Part shown: positions 63,671 to 64,000 of the stretch, piece after piece
Numbering within the stretch: position 1 is the first letter of the stretch
Layout of the letters: each line of letters starts with the position of its first letter
Assembly: GCF_001899645.1 (NCBI RefSeq)
Contig: NZ_MKVV01000093.1
Coordinates: 1-64,000 of the forward strand
Source: Pseudonocardia sp. 73-21
Lineage (GTDB): Bacteria; Actinomycetota; Actinomycetes; Mycobacteriales; Pseudonocardiaceae
Length of the DNA stretch: 64,000 nucleotides
Direction of reading: 5' to 3'
The notes under the pieces: model-generated
Seen by the model: the letters and a program-made list of their open reading frames with translations, nothing else
Database searches by the model: none
Told to the model about the DNA's origin: nothing
Made by a program: the position numbers and the translations under genes

Positions 63671-64000
63671 GTGAACCGGTCCACGTCCGCCATTGCTGTG
63701 GTGATCGTTACCTACAACAGCGCAGGTCAACTCGGCACTGTTCTGGATTCGTTGTCCGCGGGTTGCGACGGCGTCGATCTCGTCGACGTCGTCGTCGCCG
63801 ACAACCTCTCGACCGACGACACGGTCGACGTCGCGAAACAGCCCCGCGACATTCCGGTCCGCGTGGTGCAGCTCGGTCGCAATGCCGGCTACGCGGCAGG
63901 AGTGAACGCGGCGGTCGCGTCCCTCACCGCTCACGTGGACGCGTACCTGCTCCTCAACCCGGACATCACCATGCACCCGAGGTCTGCCGTGCCCCTCGCA
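63671..64000 (+). CDS. Glycosyltransferase family 2, N-terminal part (cut by window edge)
   Basis: 110 residues from GTG 63671; not in the ORF track because it has no stop inside the window. GT-A fold start AIAVVIVTYNSAGQLGTVLD, DVVVADNLSTDDTVDVA, the sugar-nucleotide loop GRNAGYAAGVNAAVA and LLLNPDITM (acceptor-side DxD-like NPD). It resembles rhamnosyltransferase-type GT2 enzymes of the Wbb family. Following the deacetylase by 32 bp, it extends the glycan cluster beyond the window. Confidence 0.88.
   Translation, partial: MNRSTSAIAVVIVTYNSAGQLGTVLDSLSAGCDGVDLVDVVVADNLSTDDTVDVAKQPRDIPVRVVQLGRNAGYAAGVNAAVASLTAHVDAYLLLNPDITMHPRSAVPLA

Overview
Very high G+C sequence with GTG/TTG starts, GGAGG-type ribosome binding sites, a mycothiol-dependent nitroreductase homologue (the Rv2466c family), an Rpf-domain protein and PepN of mycobacterial type point to an actinomycete, most likely Pseudonocardiaceae (Pseudonocardia-like). 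This is inferred from gene content and base composition. No species call is possible from the window alone.

Layout. 0-1.3 kb: start of a tyrosine integrase beside tRNA-Gly, so the window probably opens at the edge of an integrated element; then a broken CHRD gene and tRNA-Pro. 1.3-6.4 kb: secreted ricin-type lectin, broken CPBP protease, DUF3887 protein, an ECF42-type sigma factor with its DGPF partner, two VOC proteins. 6.4-11.6 kb: assimilatory nitrate/nitrite reductase operon (nasA, unknown small protein, nirB, nirD). 11.6-18.3 kb: TetR/GNAT and PadR/broken carotenoid oxygenase pairs, small unknown proteins, HAD phosphatase. 18.6-24.6 kb: nei-rpiB, DUF429, DUF937, AI-2E transporter, M20 and M50 peptidases. 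24.7-34.3 kb: ABC exporter, FAD oxidase with WYL regulator, amidohydrolase with GntR regulator and a phytoene-desaturase-like enzyme, MBL and TenA proteins. 34.4-42.0 kb: a GCS2/ATP-grasp fusion ligase, a Phd/RelE toxin-antitoxin pair, a broken LLM gene, then an asparagine-synthetase-like amidotransferase coupled to an S9 peptidase. 42.0-46.2 kb: Ser/Thr kinase, Rpf protein, aldehyde dehydrogenase. 46.5-49.4 kb: sugar methyltransferase and epimerase, CBS protein. 49.4-52.7 kb: Rv2466c homologue and pepN. 52.7-55.2 kb: IS701 remnant truncating a GH18-lipoprotein operon, PAP2 protein. 55.3-57.5 kb: two-component system. 57.9-64 kb: a surface-glycan type cluster (methyltransferase, RmlC, 2OG oxygenase, FemAB/CelD acyltransferase, polysaccharide deacetylase, GT2) that runs off the right edge.

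How it fits together. Most of the window is ordinary core and accessory metabolism, with local regulators next to their targets; several have clear palindromic operators (TetR, PadR, WYL, Phd). The most unusual parts are the ligase/ATP-grasp/amidotransferase/peptidase neighbourhood at 34-42 kb, which looks like an amide- or peptide-forming pathway of unknown product; a 40-42 bp palindromic repeat found twice, each time just past a stop codon in the same orientation; the orphan amidohydrolase regulon at 29-32 kb; and an unusual number of genes with small internal deletions or frame breaks (CHRD, CPBP, carotenoid oxygenase, LLM, ABC transporter, FAD oxidase). Part of this last pattern could be sequencing or assembly error.
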